DNA from: Bacillus xiapuensis
GTDB lineage: Bacteria > Bacillota > Bacilli > Bacillales > Domibacillaceae
Direction of reading: 5' to 3'
Length of the DNA stretch: 64,000 nucleotides
NCBI RefSeq assembly: GCF_002797355.1
Contig: NZ_KZ454940.1
Coordinates: forward strand, 124,001 to 188,000
Under the pieces are notes generated by a model. That model saw nothing but the letters and a program-made list of their open reading frames with translations. It did no database searches and was not told the origin of the DNA. How positions within the stretch are numbered: position 1 is the stretch's first letter; every line of letters starts with the position of its first letter. Of this stretch, positions 18,164 to 26,635 are shown piece after piece. The position numbers and the translations under genes are program-made.

Positions 18164-18640
18164 TTATATTCGTTCAATTTTAGCGGATTTTCTCCAGTTG
18201 ACATCCAGCTGCGTTACATCAACTCCGGATGTTTCTTTAATCTGTTTCACCGCGCTGTTAATAATCTGTTCGGCATTGCCGGCACTTTTTTCGGGGAGCG
18301 TGACCACCGTTTTGATCTCTATCCCTTTTACAAGAAATGTTACTTCTGCTTGCCGCTGATCCTCTTGAGGCAAGAGATAAATTTGTACCTTCTGTCCAAT
18401 CTCTCTGCTGATCATTTCTTGATAAAGCAGAATTTTCTCTCGGATTGCTTGAGGGTGATGATTGTTGTACATAAGCAATTCAGGGTTAATATGAAAGTAG
18501 TCAGCTACTTGACTGACCTTTTGCCGGCTGACCCCTTCACGCATCCAGCGTTTGACCGTAACGTGAGACACCTGCAAATCCTTCGCCAGCTGCGACGCGC
18601 TTACATTTTCAAACATCATAAGAAGCTCCAAAAAACTCAT
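18164..18640 (-). CDS. HTH-domain protein, function unknown
   Basis: A 158-residue protein. Residues about 10-50 form a lambda/XRE-like helix-turn-helix (ASQLAKDLQVSHVTVKRWMR), and the remainder is a mixed alpha/beta domain with no family I recognise. It begins close to a GGAAAGTGGG site. It is monocistronic, between a terminator and a divergent small gene. It may be a regulator. No target site could be identified. Confidence 0.65.
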   Translation of the reverse strand: MSFLELLMMFENVSASQLAKDLQVSHVTVKRWMREGVSRQKVSQVADYFHINPELLMYNNHHPQAIREKILLYQEMISREIGQKVQIYLLPQEDQRQAEVTFLVKGIEIKTVVTLPEKSAGNAEQIINSAVKQIKETSGVDVTQLDVNWRKSAKIERI

Positions 18641-18858
18641 AATAATCCCACTTTCCTACATTAATCCAATATTAGTAATTTTCTTGAGTAAATCTGCTCT
18701 ATCTATGCTTAATATCGGACTTTCTTCATTTTTTTTCACCAACTAAGCCAACTTTTTATATTTAATTCATTGTAAATATTTTAAATCTTTTAAAAAGATC
18801 ACAAAGAAGAAGGAATCAAAAGTTTTGTTGCCGAAATAGAGGAGGAAAGGGAGGAGAA

Positions 18859-19248
18859 ATGAGGATGGAAAAACTTTCAACCACAGAACAAGTGCTTCTT
18901 GCCTATTATGTCCAATATTATGTAGAAAACACTGCCGAAGCTCTGGAGAGTTTACAGAACAGGCTGCGCCAAGGAATGGATTCTTCCGAATACGAACAAG
19001 CAATCAGCCTATTAGCCGAGGCGGGATTAGTCAATGGCACCAGCAAAGATGAGGATAAACGTTTCGAGCCAATGATCACAAATAAAGGGGTATTATTTAT
19101 TGAAACCCTCTTGCAAATTCAGTCTTATGCCGTTGAAACCCGCAAACTGCTTTATGTGAAAAACAGTCTATTAACAAGTCATTTGCAATTAACAAATAAC
19201 GTAATTTCCGACTATATTAAACAGGCAATTCAGCTGCAGGAGTCTTAA
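18859..19248 (+). CDS. Conserved-looking small soluble protein, unknown
   Basis: A 129-residue helical protein (STTEQVLLAYYVQYYVENTAEAL near the start, LLAEAGLVNG at about residue 54). The layout resembles a winged-helix fold without a clear DNA-recognition motif. GGGAGG lies 4 bases before the ATG used, and another ATG 6 bases downstream is equally possible. The function is not recognised. A hairpin follows the stop. Confidence 0.6.
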   Translation: MRMEKLSTTEQVLLAYYVQYYVENTAEALESLQNRLRQGMDSSEYEQAISLLAEAGLVNGTSKDEDKRFEPMITNKGVLFIETLLQIQSYAVETRKLLYVKNSLLTSHLQLTNNVISDYIKQAIQLQES

Positions 19249-19265
19249 AAAAAGCGCTCCTTTTT

Positions 19266-19303
19266 GCCGTTTAAAGAGCTTGTTATAAAGCTCTTTAAAT
19301 GGC
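19266..19303 (+). terminator. Strong hairpin after the 18859 gene
   Basis: GCC-GTTTAAAGAGCTT and AAGCTCTTTAAAT-GGC form a long stem with a short loop. It lacks a tight T-run, so termination is likely but not certain. Confidence 0.5.
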
Positions 19304-19317
19304 GGCATTTGTTTAGA

Positions 19318-19458
19318 TTAGACGCATTTGGATCCATCGTGATCATGCGGCTGCATCCGGTTTCTTAGTGCAGCTCCAACCGCAGCGGAGATTTCGCTGT
19401 CTGCTCCACTCTTGAAGCGGAAACCTTGCGGCATTTTATAGACAGGATAAAAATACAT
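19318..19458 (-). CDS. Possible 46-residue small protein
   Basis: An open frame on the minus strand between two plus-strand genes encodes MYFYPVYKMPQGFRF, then KSGADSEISAAVGAALRNRM and a His/Asp-rich tail ending in SKCV. Its composition is protein-like and it fills the gap neatly. However, no ribosome binding site is visible before this ATG, before the next ATG (MPQG), or before an earlier in-frame ATG. It could be a genuine short gene, a decayed gene or chance. Confidence 0.35.
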   Translation of the reverse strand: MYFYPVYKMPQGFRFKSGADSEISAAVGAALRNRMQPHDHDGSKCV

Positions 19459-19473
19459 AGAGGTGCATAGAAA

Positions 19474-20076
19474 TTGACAAAGGAACATTGGAATCAGCGG
19501 TTTGGTGAAGAAGAGTACGCATATGGGAAAGAGCCGAATGCCTTCATTCAGGAAATGGCTCCGCAGCTGCCGGCCGGTAACATGCTGGCAATCGCGGAAG
19601 GAGAAGGAAGAAATGCCGTATTTCTCGCTTCACTTGGCCACCAAGTTACAGTGTGGGATTATGCAACGGAAGGCTTGAAGAAAACAAAGCAATTAGCAGG
19701 AGAAAAAGGAGTTCAAGTGAAAACGGTCTGCCTTGATTTAAACGAAGCTCCCTGGAAGGAACAATCCTGGGATCATATTATATGTGTGTTTGGTCACTTT
19801 GAAACAGACTTGCGCCTTCATACCTTAAAAGCAATTGAAAAGGCTGTGAAGGCAGGCGGGAGCTTTCTTTGCGAAGTCTATTCCGCCGATCAGCTTCACT
19901 ACCAGACCGGCGGACCGCGCGATATCCAGATGCTTTATCGTCCAGAAGAGCTGTTAAACACCTTTGCAGACTGGCATATCTTGCACTTCTTTATGGGCGA
20001 GGTTGAGCGCCAAGAAGGCCGGCTTCATCAAGGAGTCTCACATGTAATTCAATTTTATGGAACGAAAAGAGGGTGA
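19474..20076 (+). CDS. SAM-dependent methyltransferase (TehB-like class I)
   Basis: A 200-residue methyltransferase. It starts WNQRFGEEEYAYGKEPNAF, a pattern seen in TehB-like enzymes. The SAM-binding region is LAIAEGEGRNAVFLA (about residues 39-53), and an acidic residue ends the second strand (VWDYA). The start is a TTG preceded by AGAGGTG at 8 bases. It is followed 5 bases later by the osmC-type gene, so the two form an operon. The substrate is unknown; neighbours suggest detoxification of reactive compounds. Confidence 0.8.
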   Translation: MTKEHWNQRFGEEEYAYGKEPNAFIQEMAPQLPAGNMLAIAEGEGRNAVFLASLGHQVTVWDYATEGLKKTKQLAGEKGVQVKTVCLDLNEAPWKEQSWDHIICVFGHFETDLRLHTLKAIEKAVKAGGSFLCEVYSADQLHYQTGGPRDIQMLYRPEELLNTFADWHILHFFMGEVERQEGRLHQGVSHVIQFYGTKRG

Positions 20077-20081
20077 ATTCC

Positions 20082-20531
20082 ATGGCTGTGCATCATTTTC
20101 ATTTGCATGCTGATTGGCCCGGCTCCCGCAATGGCGTTGGCCGAATCACTGCCGGGAGCTTAACGACAGAGGTGTCGATTCCTCCGGAAATGAACGGTCC
20201 CGGAATCGGCACCAACCCTGATGAAATGCTGCTTGGTGCCTCGGCCACTTGCTATATCATTACTCTCGCCGCCATGCTGGAAAAAAGCAAATTAAAGAAA
20301 GAGCGGCTGTCAATGAATTCAGAGGGCGTCGTAGAGGTGGCACAGGGCATTATAACTTATCAAAAGATTATTCATCGTCCGCAAATTGTCTTGCCGGCCA
20401 GCGCCTCCGACCGGGACATCGCCCTTGCTAAAAAACTGGCTGTCAAAGCGGAAGCATCTTGCATGATCAGCCGCGCTTTGCAAGGCAATGTCGACATTCA
20501 GTTGCAGGCCGCCGTCAAAAGAGGAAGCTGA
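20082..20531 (+). CDS. OsmC-family peroxide-detoxifying protein
   Basis: A 149-residue OsmC/Ohr-fold protein that reduces organic hydroperoxides with a pair of Cys residues. Both are present: ATCYI at about residue 61 and ASCMI at about 129, the usual spacing for the SACOL1771-like branch. The start is the ATG after GAGGGTGAATTCC. It is the second gene of an operon with the methyltransferase. Confidence 0.85.
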   Translation: MAVHHFHLHADWPGSRNGVGRITAGSLTTEVSIPPEMNGPGIGTNPDEMLLGASATCYIITLAAMLEKSKLKKERLSMNSEGVVEVAQGIITYQKIIHRPQIVLPASASDRDIALAKKLAVKAEASCMISRALQGNVDIQLQAAVKRGS

Positions 20532-20836
20532 CCCTCATCCAGCTGTCATGCGCTCTATTCTTTCCTCAGAGATGAACCGGCGGGCATCTCCCGATATGAA
20601 TCCCCAACAGCAAGTTACATTTACAAACTTCTTCCAGCGAGGCGAAGCCGGCTTCGGCTCGTTTGTCTTCTTAAAAGTCATTTTCCATTATCCCCCTTCA
20701 AATGGAAAAATTCTCGTTACAGCCGATTACAAATCTTTTTTTATTCTCCCTATTGTATATATAATCATATTGTTGCATAATTATCATACCGTTTATCCAT
20801 ACTTCTTTAACAAATTATATAATAAGGGGAATCGTC
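20532..20836. other. Intergenic region without a gene
   Basis: The only clear structure is a 24-bp near-palindrome at 20638-20661 (CGAG-g-CGAAGCC / GGCTTCG-g-CTCG), possibly the terminator of the osmC operon. The right half is AT-rich and would hold the promoter of the acetyltransferase gene. Confidence 0.6.
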
Positions 20837-21292
20837 ATGGAAATTACGAATGCCACAACAGGTGATGTCCAGAGTATTTATCAATTAATTCAGATGTACG
20901 CGAAAAAAGAGATTGTCTTGCCGCGTTCTATCTTATCGCTTTATCAGCATATACAAAGTTTATACGTAATGAAAGAAGAAGATCAGTTGCTAGGGGTGGC
21001 CGGTCTGCACGTCTTGGGAGAGGATTTAGGCGAGGTGCGTTCATTAGTCGTTGCTCCCGGACATGAAGGGAAAGGCATCGGCCGGCAATTAGTCGAGCAT
21101 GTGATCAATGAGGCGGCCAGACTTGGAGTGAACCGTGTGATTTCTTTGACGTATGAAACAGCCTTTTTTGAAAAATGCGGATTTGCCGTGATCAGCAAAG
21201 AAGAACTTCCCGAAAAAACATGGATTGACTGCATGAACTGCCCGAAGCTGGAGTGCTGTGATGAAATTGCTATGATCCGGTACATTGGATAA
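20837..21292 (+). CDS. GNAT N-acetyltransferase, short ArgA type
   Basis: A 151-residue single-domain GNAT acetyltransferase. The acetyl-CoA site reads VRSLVVAPGHEGKGIGRQL (about residues 67-85). The C-terminal extension carries DCMNCPKLECCDE, a Cys-rich tail seen in short ArgA-type enzymes that acetylate glutamate or glutamine. It may make N-acetylglutamate for arginine synthesis, but no arg genes are adjacent. AGGGGAATCGTC precedes the ATG. Confidence 0.78.
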   Translation: MEITNATTGDVQSIYQLIQMYAKKEIVLPRSILSLYQHIQSLYVMKEEDQLLGVAGLHVLGEDLGEVRSLVVAPGHEGKGIGRQLVEHVINEAARLGVNRVISLTYETAFFEKCGFAVISKEELPEKTWIDCMNCPKLECCDEIAMIRYIG

Positions 21293-21307
21293 GATGCCCC
21301 CTCCAAA

Positions 21308-21342
21308 CAGCTCCGTCCATCCCCCCGCTGATGGACGAAGCT
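21308..21342 (+). terminator. Terminator after the acetyltransferase
   Basis: CAGC-tcc-GTCCATC and GATGGAC-gaa-GCTG arms. The downstream run is mostly A, so it may work better on the minus strand or as a stabilising hairpin. Confidence 0.5.
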
Positions 21343-21504
21343 GCTAAAAAAACCTTCAAATGAGCACGTTTTGCTTGTCAATGATTGACTGCCAAAAACT
21401 CAATGTTTACGGGCAGAGTTTCTTCGTTTCCGAACGCACTTTGGCATTTTTCAGGCTAAGCGGCCAAAAATACGGCCGAAAGCCATCAAAGAGCAAGGCC
21501 GTCC

Positions 21505-22356
21505 CTACTCTTGAGAAATTCTGGCCTTGACCATTTTAGTTAATTGTTCTGCATTGGAACTGATTTCTTCGACTGTGGCTGATATTTGTTCAATGGCCGC
21601 TGCCTGTGTTTCAGAAATGTGATTGATTTGCTCAAATGATTGCGTCAGATCCTTGATCATTGATTGGATTTTCATGGTGATGCCATCCACTTGGCCCACA
21701 TTTTCTTTCGAGGAATTGGCCAGCTTGCGAATTTCATCGGCAACAACGGAAAAACCGCGCCCCGCTTCTCCCGCGCGTGCCGCCTCAATCGCTGCGTTAA
21801 GCCCCAGCATATTGCTTTGCTCGGAGATTCCTCTAACCGAAGCAGAAATTTCAACAATTTCTTTAGCCCCTTCTTCTACTTCTCTCACCTTCGAAACGCT
21901 TTCAGTGACGCGGTCAGCTAGATGGTTGATGGAATCAGCTACTTCATTGATCGTGGCAGACGTTTGTTCGACGATCGCCGACAAGCTTTCCGACACTTCA
22001 TAGATTTGGTTGATGTTTTCTAAGCTCGTTCCAATACCCACGCCGCCAATAACGTTATGATTTTCGTCAAACAAAGGAATGCCTTTGGCTACAAGAGGAA
22101 AACCAAAGACTTCCTTCGGCAGAAAATCCGCCTTCGGCTGCCCATCTCTGATGGCCAATGTTACAACATCTTCATCCTTAAGCGGATCGCCCGGCTTCGC
22201 ATTTAAAGAGAAGGTTTTGGCCGGAACATGAAGGAGCATTTTCTCCGTATCAAAAACCCCTATGGTTACATCATCTTGAAGCAGGTCGTTTAACAAAGGA
22301 GCAACAGTCAGAAATGATTGAATTAACGGGTGATGCTGCACATCCACAGTATTCAT
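21505..22356 (-). CDS. yfmS: Soluble chemoreceptor YfmS
   Basis: A 283-residue cytoplasmic chemoreceptor. The first 120 residues form a ligand-sensing region ([36 protein letters not shown]). The rest is a complete signalling coiled coil with the tip [19 protein letters not shown] and EIRKLANSS. It lies 27 bases after an aldehyde dehydrogenase gene, as yfmS follows yfmT in B. subtilis. The pair suggests that the cell senses an aromatic aldehyde or a related metabolite inside the cell. AAAGGAAT precedes the ATG. Confidence 0.88.
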   Translation of the reverse strand: MNTVDVQHHPLIQSFLTVAPLLNDLLQDDVTIGVFDTEKMLLHVPAKTFSLNAKPGDPLKDEDVVTLAIRDGQPKADFLPKEVFGFPLVAKGIPLFDENHNVIGGVGIGTSLENINQIYEVSESLSAIVEQTSATINEVADSINHLADRVTESVSKVREVEEGAKEIVEISASVRGISEQSNMLGLNAAIEAARAGEAGRGFSVVADEIRKLANSSKENVGQVDGITMKIQSMIKDLTQSFEQINHISETQAAAIEQISATVEEISSNAEQLTKMVKARISQE

Positions 22357-22383
22357 ATCTTTTATTCCTTTCTCTTTTGTAGA

Positions 22384-23841
22384 TTAATATGGAAATGAAC
22401 GTTGAGAATAGTTTACCGATATCCATTTCATCGTTGTAAATTCTGCTAAACCCCATTCACCGTTTAATCGGCCGATACCGGAGGATTTCTCGCCTCCGAA
22501 AGCGACAATCGGCTCATCATTGATCGTAATATCGTTGACATGAATCATGCCGGTTTCCACTTGCTGTGCCAGCTGAATGCCCCTGTCCACGCTTTTCGTG
22601 TGAACGGCTCCGCTTAAACCGTAATCCGTTTGATTGGCCAGTTCAATGGCTTCCTCATCCGTATCAAACGGAAGCACGGCTACGACCGGTCCAAACAATT
22701 CCTCTTGAGCCACGCACATCGAAGGAAGGACATCTACGAAGACTGTCGGATGAACTAAGGTGCCGTGAATCGGCCCCTGTACTAGCGGCGTTGCGCCTTC
22801 TTCAATCGCTTGATCAATCACTTTCTTCAAACGCTGCGCCTGTCTTTCATTCATGACTGGACCGATGACTGTATCTGCCGCTTTGGGATCACCGACCTTT
22901 AAAGAAGTTACTTTCTCTTTAAATTTACGATTGAATTCTTGATAAAGAGAGCGATGAACCAATATCCGGTTGGCACACATGCACACTTGTCCTTGATGAG
23001 TGAAGCGGCTAAAGGCAGCGGCTTCCACCGCGTAATCTAAATCCGCATCATCTAAAATAATAAATGCGCTATTGCCGCCGAGCTCCAGCAAGGGCTTTTT
23101 AAAATGCCGAACAGCTTTTTGACCAATATGGCGGCCGACCGCTGTCGAACCGGTGAATGAGATAATGCTTGGCACTGGATGTTCAACAAAGGCATCGCCA
23201 ATCTCTTCGATATCCGTCACAATGACATTGAGCACCCCTTTAGGAAGGCCCGCTTCTTCGAAGATTTTCGCAATTAATGTTCCGCCAGTGACCGGTGTTT
23301 CTTCATGCGGCTTGAGCACAACGCCGTTTCCAGCCCCAATGGCCGGAGCGACTGACTTCATCGAAAGCGCAAACGGAAAATTAAACGGGCTAATGACACC
23401 TACTACTCCCGCCGGCTTGCGATATAAACGATTTTCCTTTCCATCCACTGAGGAGGGCAAGATCTTTCCTTCCATTCGCAAAGGATAGGTGGACGATTCT
23501 TTAAGCATATCGATCACGAGACCGATTTCGATCTGCGCCTTCAACCGTGTCGCTCCCAACTCTTCCATCATCATCTCGCTTATCTCTTCTGTATGCTCTT
23601 GAATGTATACAACCGCTCTTTCAAAAACCTCTCTTTGTTTATAGGCGTTGACCTTTGCCCATTCATGCCTGGCTTTTTCGGAGCTTCGATAAGCAAAATC
23701 CACATCTGCGGTATCGGCCAGCTGAAAGCGGACAATTTCTTCACCGCTATAAGGGTTGAGATTTTTTAAGAACCTGGCACTGCTTCCTTCCACCCACTCA
23801 CCATTGATATAATTCTTATTCAAATGCTGGTAAACCGTCAT
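22384..23841 (-). CDS. yfmT: Aldehyde dehydrogenase YfmT (benzaldehyde/vanillin type)
   Basis: A 485-residue NAD(P)-dependent aldehyde dehydrogenase. Key residues are visible: the oxyanion Asn in SPFNFPFA, the glycine motif FTGSTAVG, the general-base Glu in LELGGNS, the catalytic Cys in HQGQVCMC, and the LFGPVVAV motif. Length and neighbour match YfmT, which acts on vanillin and benzaldehyde. It is first in an operon with yfmS. GGGTGAAG precedes the ATG. Confidence 0.9.
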   Translation of the reverse strand: MTVYQHLNKNYINGEWVEGSSARFLKNLNPYSGEEIVRFQLADTADVDFAYRSSEKARHEWAKVNAYKQREVFERAVVYIQEHTEEISEMMMEELGATRLKAQIEIGLVIDMLKESSTYPLRMEGKILPSSVDGKENRLYRKPAGVVGVISPFNFPFALSMKSVAPAIGAGNGVVLKPHEETPVTGGTLIAKIFEEAGLPKGVLNVIVTDIEEIGDAFVEHPVPSIISFTGSTAVGRHIGQKAVRHFKKPLLELGGNSAFIILDDADLDYAVEAAAFSRFTHQGQVCMCANRILVHRSLYQEFNRKFKEKVTSLKVGDPKAADTVIGPVMNERQAQRLKKVIDQAIEEGATPLVQGPIHGTLVHPTVFVDVLPSMCVAQEELFGPVVAVLPFDTDEEAIELANQTDYGLSGAVHTKSVDRGIQLAQQVETGMIHVNDITINDEPIVAFGGEKSSGIGRLNGEWGLAEFTTMKWISVNYSQRSFPY

Positions 23842-23993
23842 TCACTTCACCCATTTCGTTGGTAATTACACTTTATTTATCGGAGAACTTTAGGAAAATT
23901 GAAGTTTTTTCAAAAAATATCGTCTTCCTTCAATAATTTGCTTCAGCCGTATATAATGAAAGAATCCAAGAATCCGGGAAGCTTTAAGAAAGG

Positions 23994-24794
23994 ATGATCT
24001 CCAAATTGCGCGCCATTCGAAAAATCTACCAGTTTTTTACCGATACCCCACTGAAAAAAGGAACATTGCTGCATGATCGCTATCAGATTGAAAAGGTCAT
24101 CGGAACGGGAAGCTACGGGATTGCCTATCTTTGCAGCGATCTGAAAACGAAGGAAAACAAGGTCGTCAAGCAGCTGCGCCCGAGCAAGCGCCGAAGCCGG
24201 GAGGAAAAGATGCTATTTAAAAATGAAGCCGCCATACTCCATTCCCTCCAGCATCAAAGTCTGCCTGCGCTCTATGAAATGTTTTCTTTTCAAGGCCAGC
24301 TTTTTTATGTGATGAGCTTTATTGGAGGGGCCAACTTAGAAGATGAGCTGTTTTTACATAAGCAGCAGTTTAATGAGTTAGAGTCTCTGCTCGTAATGAA
24401 GGATTTGCTTCAATTAGTCGATTATCTTCACCAAAAAGGAATTTACCATCAAGATTTGCGCACACCGAACATTTTAGTCAAGAATCGGCAGCTGTTTGTG
24501 ATTGACTTTGGATTGGCGAAGCGGGTTCATGACGTCTGCTCACCGGATAGCACGAAAGAGGTATTGCAGTGGAAGCAGCAAGATTATTATGATATAGGAG
24601 AATTGCTTTTGTATTTGCTGTATACGACTTATTCCAGCCAAAATAAAAAAGCCCTCCCTTGGACAGAAGAGCTATCATTGGCAAAAGAAACGGACTATTT
24701 ACTCCGCAGATTATTAAAAATGAATAGACCTTATACCGACACTCGCGAAATTTCAGCGGATCTCGCGCTTGCAATTCAAGCACAAGAAAAATAA
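23994..24794 (+). CDS. ybdM: Eukaryotic-type Ser/Thr kinase, YbdM-like
   Basis: A 266-residue soluble protein kinase without membrane segment or extracellular domain. The glycine loop is GTGSYG (37-42), the ATP-anchoring Lys is K59 and the helix-C Glu is E78. The catalytic loop is HQDLRTPN (152-159) and DFG is at 171-173, so all catalytic residues are present. The HRD-to-HQD change is also seen in YbdM. The start is uncertain: AAAGG nearly touches the ATG, and an in-frame TTG 12 bases on is possible. The gene converges on a small Arg/Ser-rich gene, a plausible substrate. Confidence 0.82.
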   Translation: MISKLRAIRKIYQFFTDTPLKKGTLLHDRYQIEKVIGTGSYGIAYLCSDLKTKENKVVKQLRPSKRRSREEKMLFKNEAAILHSLQHQSLPALYEMFSFQGQLFYVMSFIGGANLEDELFLHKQQFNELESLLVMKDLLQLVDYLHQKGIYHQDLRTPNILVKNRQLFVIDFGLAKRVHDVCSPDSTKEVLQWKQQDYYDIGELLLYLLYTTYSSQNKKALPWTEELSLAKETDYLLRRLLKMNRPYTDTREISADLALAIQAQEK

Positions 24795-24810
24795 AGTTCG
24801 CCGGCGGCCG

Positions 24811-25002
24811 TTAACTGCTGCTCCGGCTTCTCCGTTTATAGCGGGCACTTCCGCTCATTGGAGAGTGTTTATATCGTCTGCTACTGCTGCTTCCGCGATA
24901 GTAATGATGCCTCCGACTGCTGCTTCTAGAATACTTTCTATGTCTTCGCTCGCTGCTCCCCTGTGAAAGGCTCTTGAGTGAATTCATAATTTTTTTTAGC
25001 AT
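24811..25002 (-). CDS. Small Arg/Ser-rich basic protein (spore-coat-like)
   Basis: A 63-residue protein that, after MLKKIMNSLKSLSQG, is almost only Arg, Ser, His and Tyr in repeats such as RKYSRSSSRR, RGSSSSRRYK and RYKRRSRSSS. This resembles the phosphorylated Ser/Arg/Lys regions of spore coat proteins CotB and CotG. It lies tail to tail with the YbdM-like kinase, 16 bases apart. AAAAGGGG precedes the ATG. A coat role and phosphorylation by the neighbour are inferences. Confidence 0.6.
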   Translation of the reverse strand: MLKKIMNSLKSLSQGSSERRHRKYSRSSSRRHHYYRGSSSSRRYKHSPMSGSARYKRRSRSSS

Positions 25003-25236
25003 ACTGGACCCCTTTTCCTCATTTTTTTGTGCTGGTTTTCAGTGTAACATCTCCCTTGCTAATTATCCATTCATACGATTAGGCATTAAAAAGCAGGAGC
25101 CCTTTCTGCAGGAACGGTAAAAGCACTGGAATCACCGGATGCAAATAAGCTGCAAATCTTCTATAATAAAGAAGAATCCGCATATTTGGGGGTGGTGACA
25201 TGGTAAATCAATTGCATTTGCCTCAGTCTGCAGCAA

Positions 25237-25279
25237 CTCATGCAAAGCCTGATAGCATCAGGGCGATACTTTGCATGAG
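25237..25279. repeat. Nested inverted repeat upstream of the CD3324-type gene
   Basis: Perfect 11-bp outer arms CTCATGCAAAG / CTTTGCATGAG enclose a second hairpin CCTGAT-agc-ATCAGG. It could form a branched RNA or serve as an operator 85 bases before the next gene. There is no T-run. The surrounding 25003-25363 has no convincing gene; a 31-codon frame from 25200 was not called. Confidence 0.6.
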
Positions 25280-25363
25280 GCGGACACTCATTTAATTCCT
25301 TATCGCCCGTTCTATTGAGCTTTGCACCTTATTTAATTATGAATAAATAAGGAGCTGAGCTAA

Positions 25364-25633
25364 ATGTCCTATGTTAAAGCGAACGCTGTTTTACCAGAAC
25401 AGCTGATTATAGAAATCCAAAAGTATGTTCAAGGAGAGGCCATTTATATTCCTAAGCCCAAAGCGGCCCGCCAAAAGTGGGGCACCCGCTCCGGCAGCAG
25501 ACAGCAGTTTGATGCCAGAAATGCATCGATCCGGCAGGCTTTTGAAAACGGCCGAACGCTGGAACAATTAGCTGAAGACTATTTTCTCTCTGCTGAAACG
25601 ATTAAGAAAATCGTTTATTCAGCGAAAAAGTAA
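25364..25633 (+). CDS. CD3324-family protein (Mor-like HTH)
   Basis: An 89-residue protein matching the CD3324 family: MSYVKANAVLPEQLI, EIQKYVQGEAIYIPKP, a basic middle (KAARQKWGTRSGSRQQ) and a C-terminal helix-turn-helix (RTLEQLAEDYFLSAETIKKIV). It resembles the Mor activator of phage Mu in its end domain. The biological role is unknown; DNA binding is likely. AAGGAG precedes the ATG, and a strong terminator follows. Confidence 0.8.
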   Translation: MSYVKANAVLPEQLIIEIQKYVQGEAIYIPKPKAARQKWGTRSGSRQQFDARNASIRQAFENGRTLEQLAEDYFLSAETIKKIVYSAKK

Positions 25634-25643
25634 CGATCACCAC

Positions 25644-25687
25644 AAGCCGGACACATGCCTGCTGCGCTGCTGTCCGGCTTTTTTTCA
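25644..25687 (+). terminator. Rho-independent terminator
   Basis: AAGCCGGACA / TGTCCGGCTT stem, 17-base loop, then a T-run, 10 bases after the CD3324-type stop. Confidence 0.88.
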
Positions 25688-25898
25688 AGCCCTGTTAGAA
25701 GCCCGCAGCATAAGCAGCAATTTCTTATGCGTTTACTTCATGAAACACCCCTTTTTAGTCGCAGTCTCCGGCCGGCGCTTTCATGGCCATAGCCAGACAA
25801 ACTCTTCTATGGCGTGTTTTTTTCTGATTCATTCTCTCCCTTTTCTTCTCACGTGCCTTCTTTTACAATAAAGAGAACCTATCAGAAGGAGTGAGAAG

Positions 25899-26534
25899 AT
25901 GGAACCGTTTATCCGTAATGACCAATATAATTTTATTGCCTCCCAGGCGGCCAATCTGGTCAATGGACATGCGAGCGTCAACGATCCGGCCGTTCTTCAA
26001 GCATTGCAATCATTGGCTAAAGAGAGGATATTCGGCTTGTTTCCAAACAGAACAGAGGAGCAGCACCAAATCCTTTCTCCGATTGTTTCCATACAAGAAA
26101 AGGCGGATGCCGAAGCGGCACTGGCAGAATTGAAGCAATATGTCATCCCCTTCAAGCAAGTAACCGAACAATCACTAAAGAAGCTATTTCCGAAAGTTAA
26201 AAAGCTCAAAACCGCATTTTTAAAAGAGGTGGAGTGGAGAGAGATTTCCTATTTAAGCTGGGAGGATATCGGGGCAAACAAAAAATTCCTCATCGCTTCC
26301 TACGGAAATAAGTTAATCGGGCTGCAGGGCACCTTTAATCCCGCCCAGCAAAAGAGCATTTGTGCAATTTGCCATCAGTACGAGGAAGTCGGCTTATTCA
26401 TTTCAGCTGTAAAAGGAGCCGACAAGGGCACTTATATTCGGCGGGGCAATTATATTTGCCAAAATCCGCAAACATGCAACCATAACATTCGCTCACTGGA
26501 CAAGTTGCATGAATTTATCGAAAGAAGCAAATAA
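25899..26534 (+). CDS. FusB/FusC-type EF-G-binding protein
   Basis: A 211-residue protein of the FusB/FusC family. The N-terminal helical half and the C-terminal treble-clef zinc finger are recognisable; the Cys cluster is CAICH at about residues 166-170 and CQNPQTC at about 193-199. Such proteins bind elongation factor G and release it from fusidic-acid-stalled ribosomes. Chromosomal copies are common in Bacilli and may serve general ribosome rescue rather than resistance. AAGGAG precedes the ATG. Confidence 0.85.
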   Translation: MEPFIRNDQYNFIASQAANLVNGHASVNDPAVLQALQSLAKERIFGLFPNRTEEQHQILSPIVSIQEKADAEAALAELKQYVIPFKQVTEQSLKKLFPKVKKLKTAFLKEVEWREISYLSWEDIGANKKFLIASYGNKLIGLQGTFNPAQQKSICAICHQYEEVGLFISAVKGADKGTYIRRGNYICQNPQTCNHNIRSLDKLHEFIERSK

Positions 26535-26563
26535 AAGAAGAAGGGCATCCCCTTCTTCTTTTG
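26534..26563 (+). terminator. Terminator after the FusB-type gene
   Basis: AAAAGAAGAAGGG-cat-CCCCTTCTTCTTTT overlaps the end of the stop codon. Confidence 0.82.
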
Positions 26564-26635
26564 ATAATATATTAGCCGTTTATACCGTTTTTGCCGCCTA
26601 AACAACAATTCTCCAGTCTTTAAATCGACTTTTTC

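Noticed and set aside
25200-25295. A 31-codon frame with GGGGGTGG before its ATG
   Set aside because: It reads straight through the nested inverted repeat and has no family-like sequence; the structure is the more likely signal.
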